Of a DNA stretch of 64,000 bases, positions 60,627 to 64,000 are shown piece by piece (position 1 is the stretch's first letter; each line of letters begins with the position of its first letter). The notes below the pieces were generated by a model. It ran no database searches. It saw nothing but the letters and a program-made list of their open reading frames with translations, and was not told the DNA's origin. Origin of the DNA: Fusobacterium sp. IOR10 (lineage in GTDB: Bacteria; Fusobacteriota; Fusobacteriia; Fusobacteriales; Fusobacteriaceae). The translations under genes and the position numbers were made by a program. The stretch lies in NCBI RefSeq assembly GCF_010367435.1, contig NZ_WJWY01000004.1, positions 32,288 to 96,287 on the forward strand. The letters are read 5' to 3'.

Positions 60627-61748
60627 ATGATTTTTATAATAGCTTTTTTAGCTGGGATCCTTTCATTTTTTTCCCCATGTATTTTACCTATACTACCAAT
60701 TTATATTGGTTACCTAGGAACTAATGATTTTAAAAACAAAAAAAATATAATTATGAATACAATTTTTTTCTCAATTGGAATCTCCTTTGCTTTTTTCTCT
60801 TTAGCATTTGCTTTTTCCACTTTTGGAAACTTTTTCAACAATTATAAGGATATTATTGTAAAAATTGGAAGTTTATTTATTATATTTTTAGGACTATTTC
60901 AACTAAATGTATTTAAATTTAATTTTTTAGAAAAAGAGAGAAAAATACCCTTTAAAATAAAAAAAATGAATCCATTAATAGCCTTTATTTTTGGTTTTAC
61001 TTTTAGTTTTTCTTGGACACCTTGCATTGGCCCAGCACTGTCATCAATTTTAATAACTATTTCAACTTTAGAAAGTTTTAATAACGGTGCTCTTTTAATT
61101 TCAGCCTATACTGCTGGGTTCATTATTCCATTTTTAATAACAGGATTGTTTTCTTCATATATATTGGGCTTAATTAGAAAAAATAACAAATTATTTAAAT
61201 ATACTAACAAAGTTATTGGTGTATTTATAATTCTAATTGGTTTATTTTCACTTTTAAATTCTAATAATTTTCAAATTGAAAACTACTCTCAAAATATTAA
61301 GATAGAAAATGAAAAAAACTTAAATTCTAATGGGAAAAATGACCTTGCATCAAACTTTAATTTGAAAAATCAATATGGAAATTTTGAATCTTTATCTTTA
61401 TATAAAAATAAGGTCGTATTCCTTAATTTTTGGGCAACTTGGTGCCCTCCTTGCAGAGATGAAATGCCCCATATTGAAGAATTATATAAAGAATACGGAG
61501 AAAATAAAAACGATGTAATTTTTATTGGTGTTAACAACGAGGAGCACTTAAAAATGACAAAGTTTTTAAATGAAAATAACTACTCCTTCCCATCAGTAAC
61601 TGATGAAAAAGAACAAGTTTTTAAAAATTATAATATTACTGCTTTCCCAACTACTTTTATAATTGGTAGAGATGGAAATATAGTTGATGTTATAGTTGGA
61701 GGAACTTCCAAAGCTACAATGAAAAAACACATTGAAAAAGCTAGATAA
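60627..61748 (+). CDS. CcdA-TlpA fusion, thiol-disulfide relay
   Basis: 373 residues. The N-terminal half (about 1-210) is a six-helix CcdA membrane domain with SFFSPCILPILPIYIGYLG and FSWTPCIGPALSS, the two cysteine motifs. The C-terminal half is a TlpA-like thioredoxin with FWATWCPPCRDEMPHIEELY. Such proteins carry electrons from cytosolic thioredoxin to envelope proteins, for example methionine sulfoxide reductases. The thioredoxin reductase at 9535 could feed it. Confidence 0.91.
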   Translation: MIFIIAFLAGILSFFSPCILPILPIYIGYLGTNDFKNKKNIIMNTIFFSIGISFAFFSLAFAFSTFGNFFNNYKDIIVKIGSLFIIFLGLFQLNVFKFNFLEKERKIPFKIKKMNPLIAFIFGFTFSFSWTPCIGPALSSILITISTLESFNNGALLISAYTAGFIIPFLITGLFSSYILGLIRKNNKLFKYTNKVIGVFIILIGLFSLLNSNNFQIENYSQNIKIENEKNLNSNGKNDLASNFNLKNQYGNFESLSLYKNKVVFLNFWATWCPPCRDEMPHIEELYKEYGENKNDVIFIGVNNEEHLKMTKFLNENNYSFPSVTDEKEQVFKNYNITAFPTTFIIGRDGNIVDVIVGGTSKATMKKHIEKAR

Positions 61749-61750
61749 AT

Positions 61751-61782
61751 AATAAAGGTGTTGGAATTCCAACACCTTTATT
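61751..61782. terminator. Bidirectional palindromic terminator
   Basis: A perfect 32-bp palindrome of arms AATAAAGGTGTTGGAA and TTCCAACACCTTTATT between convergent genes. Confidence 0.85.
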
Positions 61783-61783
61783 A

Positions 61784-62449
61784 TTATCCTAATTTTTTTA
61801 TTTCTTTTTCTAACTCCACAGTATCTTTAGCAAACAACTTAGCTCCATGTTTTATTAAAACTTCCTTATCCCTAAATCCCCATAAAACTCCTATCATTTC
61901 CATATTAGAATTCTTTCCTGTTAAAACATCCACTTCTGAGTCTCCTATATAAACAGCCTCTTCTTTAGCTATATTTAAATTCTTTAAAGCTCTGTGTATA
62001 TTATCTGGTGAAGGTTTAAGAGGTGTTTCCCCATTATCTCCAATTGTAAAATCAACAATATTACCAAAAAATTTATCTGTTATAATTTTAGCAGAATCTT
62101 CAGCTTTATTAGTGATAATTGCAATTTTATAATCTTCCCTATGAAGTTTTTCCATTAATTCTTTGACCCCTTCATATGGAGCTGTTTTTATCATTGAATG
62201 ATCTTTGTAGTAAACTAACATTTCTTTATAACATTTTTCTATAATTTCTTGACTTGTTTTTATTGGAACAGCTTTTTCTATAGTCCATTTAATTCCATGT
62301 CCCACAAAACTTCTAATTTCATCCTTTGTTCTCTTTGGGAGATTATTCATTTCTAATATGTGATTAGTACTATCTGTTAAATCATCTAGTGTATTCATTA
62401 AAGTTCCGTCCATGTCAAACAATACTGCTTTAATCTTTTTAATTTTCAT
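61784..62449 (-). CDS. HAD-family phosphatase (phosphoglycolate phosphatase-like)
   Basis: 221 residues. HAD motif I FDMDGTLMNT, motif II IITNK, motif III Lys in KPSPDN and motif IV YIGDSEVD are all present, with a helical cap. It resembles Gph/YsaA-type phosphatases acting on phosphoglycolate or similar compounds. It lies 3 bp below sfsA and its start codon follows a weak site. Confidence 0.88.
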   Translation of the reverse strand: MKIKKIKAVLFDMDGTLMNTLDDLTDSTNHILEMNNLPKRTKDEIRSFVGHGIKWTIEKAVPIKTSQEIIEKCYKEMLVYYKDHSMIKTAPYEGVKELMEKLHREDYKIAIITNKAEDSAKIITDKFFGNIVDFTIGDNGETPLKPSPDNIHRALKNLNIAKEEAVYIGDSEVDVLTGKNSNMEMIGVLWGFRDKEVLIKHGAKLFAKDTVELEKEIKKLG

Positions 62450-62452
62450 ATT

Positions 62453-63187
62453 TTATTTTCCTTTCACAATTTCTTGTATATGTATTTTTTTATCAGTATA
62501 ATATATATTACCATTTTTTAATTTTAATTGTATTAGAAAAATTTCAACACCTTTGTTTTTAGCTTGGTAAAATGCTTCTGAAAATACTTTGTCTGTTTCC
62601 CAATTTGGTGTAAATAGATCAGAATCTCTAAATACTAAAAACATTACACTTGCTCTCACATCTTTTCCCTTTGTTTCTAATATATTTACCAATGTATCCA
62701 AATGCTTAGTTGCCCTAATTGAGGGAGCATCTGGAAATATCACTTTTTTATTTTCAACTAAAGAGGCACCTTTTATTTCAAGCCAAATTTCCTTATTATC
62801 TTTTTTTAATAAATAATCCAATCTGCTGTGACCTATTTTCACTTCTGCCTTTAAAAAATCTATCTTTCCAAAGGGAGAAATTTCTTCATCCCTTAATATG
62901 TTTTCTGAAATATATCTATGAAATGCAGAATTTAATAAAATATCCTCTCCATCTTCTGCTTTTGCAGATATTAAATCCCACTGTGTTTTTCTCTTTTCTA
63001 TATTTTTAGCTCTTCTTATATTTACAGTATTCCCTTCATAGAGTAATTCTTTTATTCTTCCACTATCATGTACATGAACCAAAACTTCACTATTATCTTT
63101 TAATTTCACTTTACAAATAAATCTATTTGGTCTTTCTAAAAATATTCCCTCTTCAGTTTCTCCTATTTCATATATTAGTTTTTCCAT
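62453..63187 (-). CDS. sfsA: SfsA family protein
   Basis: 244 residues with the SfsA signatures FLERPNRFICKV, HDSGRIKELLYEG, IGHSRLDYLL, WLEIKGASLV and FPDAPSIRATKHL. SfsA has an OB-fold plus a nuclease-like fold and was named for sugar fermentation stimulation; its actual activity is uncertain. Length matches the family. Confidence 0.93.
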   Translation of the reverse strand: MEKLIYEIGETEEGIFLERPNRFICKVKLKDNSEVLVHVHDSGRIKELLYEGNTVNIRRAKNIEKRKTQWDLISAKAEDGEDILLNSAFHRYISENILRDEEISPFGKIDFLKAEVKIGHSRLDYLLKKDNKEIWLEIKGASLVENKKVIFPDAPSIRATKHLDTLVNILETKGKDVRASVMFLVFRDSDLFTPNWETDKVFSEAFYQAKNKGVEIFLIQLKLKNGNIYYTDKKIHIQEIVKGK

Positions 63188-63202
63188 TAGTTCTCCTCTA
63201 AA

Positions 63203-63805
63203 TTATAATAAATCTTTTTTAGAATCTTTTTCCGTTATTTTTCTAATGGATTTACAAGGATTTCCATAAGCTAAATAATTATCTTCTATATCCTTAGTTA
63301 CAACACTCCCTGCTCCAATAACAACATTATTTCCTATGTGTACGCCATCTATAACAACTACATTACATGCAATCCACACATTGTTTCCTATGGTTATTCC
63401 CTTGGCATATTCACTCATGGATACATGCCCATCATCATATTTCATAAAAATTCTTTCTTCAGGTATCAAGGGATGATTAGTTGCCATTAAGGAAACATTT
63501 GGTCCAAACATTACATTATCTCCTATGGTTATTTTTCCATCATCCATTATTACAGTATTAAAATTAGCAAAAAAATTCTCACCTATATAGGTATGAGTTC
63601 CATAATTAAATTGAATAGGTCCTTGAAAATAATATTTCTCCCCAATGGAGCCTATAAATTCTTTAATTATTTCTAGTCTGTTCTCATCATATTCATCCAT
63701 AGAGTTAAATTTTTGACAAAGTTTATGTGCTTTGTGTTTTATATCTTTTAATTCTTTTTTTCTAGCATCAAATAACTTTCCCTTGAAAATTTTATCTTCT
63801 TCCAT
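63203..63805 (-). CDS. Maltose/galactoside O-acetyltransferase-like enzyme
   Basis: 200 residues. A hexapeptide-repeat left-handed beta helix (IGENFFANFNTVIMDDGKIT, IGNNVWIACNVVVIDG, IGNNVVIGAGSVVTKDI) with the conserved catalytic His in ATNHPL, preceded by the maltose acetyltransferase N-terminal helix (GKLFDARKKELKDIKHKA). It transfers acetyl groups from acetyl-CoA to sugars. It is the first gene of a minus-strand run with sfsA. Confidence 0.9.
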   Translation of the reverse strand: MEEDKIFKGKLFDARKKELKDIKHKAHKLCQKFNSMDEYDENRLEIIKEFIGSIGEKYYFQGPIQFNYGTHTYIGENFFANFNTVIMDDGKITIGDNVMFGPNVSLMATNHPLIPEERIFMKYDDGHVSMSEYAKGITIGNNVWIACNVVVIDGVHIGNNVVIGAGSVVTKDIEDNYLAYGNPCKSIRKITEKDSKKDLL

Positions 63806-63873
63806 AAAACTCCTCCCTATATTTTAAATATAATATTAATTATACTATACCATATAAAAAAAAGCTCCTCAAG

Positions 63874-64000
63874 TGTAGTGCACCCAAAATCTTAGACAAA
63901 TAAGATGGAGGGTGCATTTCTTATGTCCAAATTAACAAATAAACAAAAAATAGAAATTTATGAAAGAAGGTTGAAAGGAGAAACAGTAAAATCTTTAGCT
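63874..64000 (+). mobile_element. Left end of an IS3-family insertion sequence
   Basis: The terminal sequence begins TGTAGTGCACCC. TGCACCC (63879) and GGGTGCA (63910), with ATCTTA/TAAGAT inside, form a hairpin before the first transposase frame, which would block read-through into the element. The element continues beyond the window. Confidence 0.75.
63923..64000 (+). CDS. IS3-family transposase OrfA, 5' part only
   Basis: The frame begins MSKLTNKQKIEIYERRLKG and continues to the window end with ETVKSLA, the N-terminal helix-turn-helix of IS150/IS3-group OrfA proteins. ATG follows GGAGGG. The window ends after 26 codons. Confidence 0.8.
   Translation, partial: MSKLTNKQKIEIYERRLKGETVKSLA

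Noticed and set aside
1..64000. CRISPR arrays, tRNA or rRNA genes
   Set aside because: I saw no regularly spaced repeats of 24-40 bp and no tRNA-like cloverleaf with a CCA-type end; the prophage does not use a tRNA gene as its target.

Overview
The window is AT-rich DNA from a low-GC, outer-membrane-bearing bacterium, most likely a member of the Fusobacteriaceae (inference). Clostridia-like gene content (two-gene LysO, DUF1015, a Clostridium-type thioredoxin reductase) occurs together with an OmpP1/FadL-type outer-membrane protein, a TAXI receptor and GltS. I saw no rRNA gene, tRNA gene or CRISPR array.

Left host arm (1-16.6 kb): a partial AMP-binding acyl ligase; a split LysO lysine exporter; a DUF1015 gene; and a compact uptake regulon made of a sensor kinase with a periplasmic solute-binding domain, an NtrC-type activator, a textbook sigma-54 promoter, a TAXI binding protein and a GltS carrier. 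Then come thioredoxin reductase, an MBL-fold hydrolase, trmL, a DHFR gene, a FadL-like porin with its TetR regulator, a nitronate-monooxygenase-like flavoenzyme and a lipoprotein.

Prophage (about 16.60-48.51 kb, about 31.9 kb): a tyrosine-integrase prophage sits inside a SIMPL-domain gene. The 3' part of that gene lies at 16.4-16.6 kb and the 5' part at 48.5-49.0 kb. A 7-bp shared core (ATTCTAT) joins the two halves in frame to give 237 codons. The minus strand carries HK97-type packaging and head genes, a PBSX/Xkd-type contractile tail (with a clear -1 frameshift in the tail chaperone), a tail fibre broken by one nonsense codon, and lysis genes. It also holds a filamentous-phage-like Rep II/X initiator and a lysogeny block with repressor, TM2-HIRAN protein, a small secreted protein and an AbiF/Abi_2 HEPN protein preceded by a structured non-coding RNA. 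The plus strand holds the early genes: Cro-like protein, replication protein with embedded iterons, ParA and partner, ASCH protein, a dead serine-recombinase fragment, Xis and Int.

Right host arm (48.5-64 kb): an amino-acid ABC transporter operon with two binding proteins behind what looks like a histidine attenuator (leader peptide with three consecutive His codons, two hairpins, terminator); an M20 peptidase; a ClC antiporter; RecJ with a degenerate helicase-like tail; a two-component system leading into a surface protein and a CcdA-TlpA fusion; Gph-like phosphatase, SfsA and a maltose-acetyltransferase-like enzyme; and the left end of an IS3-family element.

The observations I rate highest are the AbiF-ncRNA locus, the sigma-54 TAXI-GltS regulon, the histidine attenuator, the reversible interruption of the SIMPL gene, and the Rep II/X module inside a tailed prophage.
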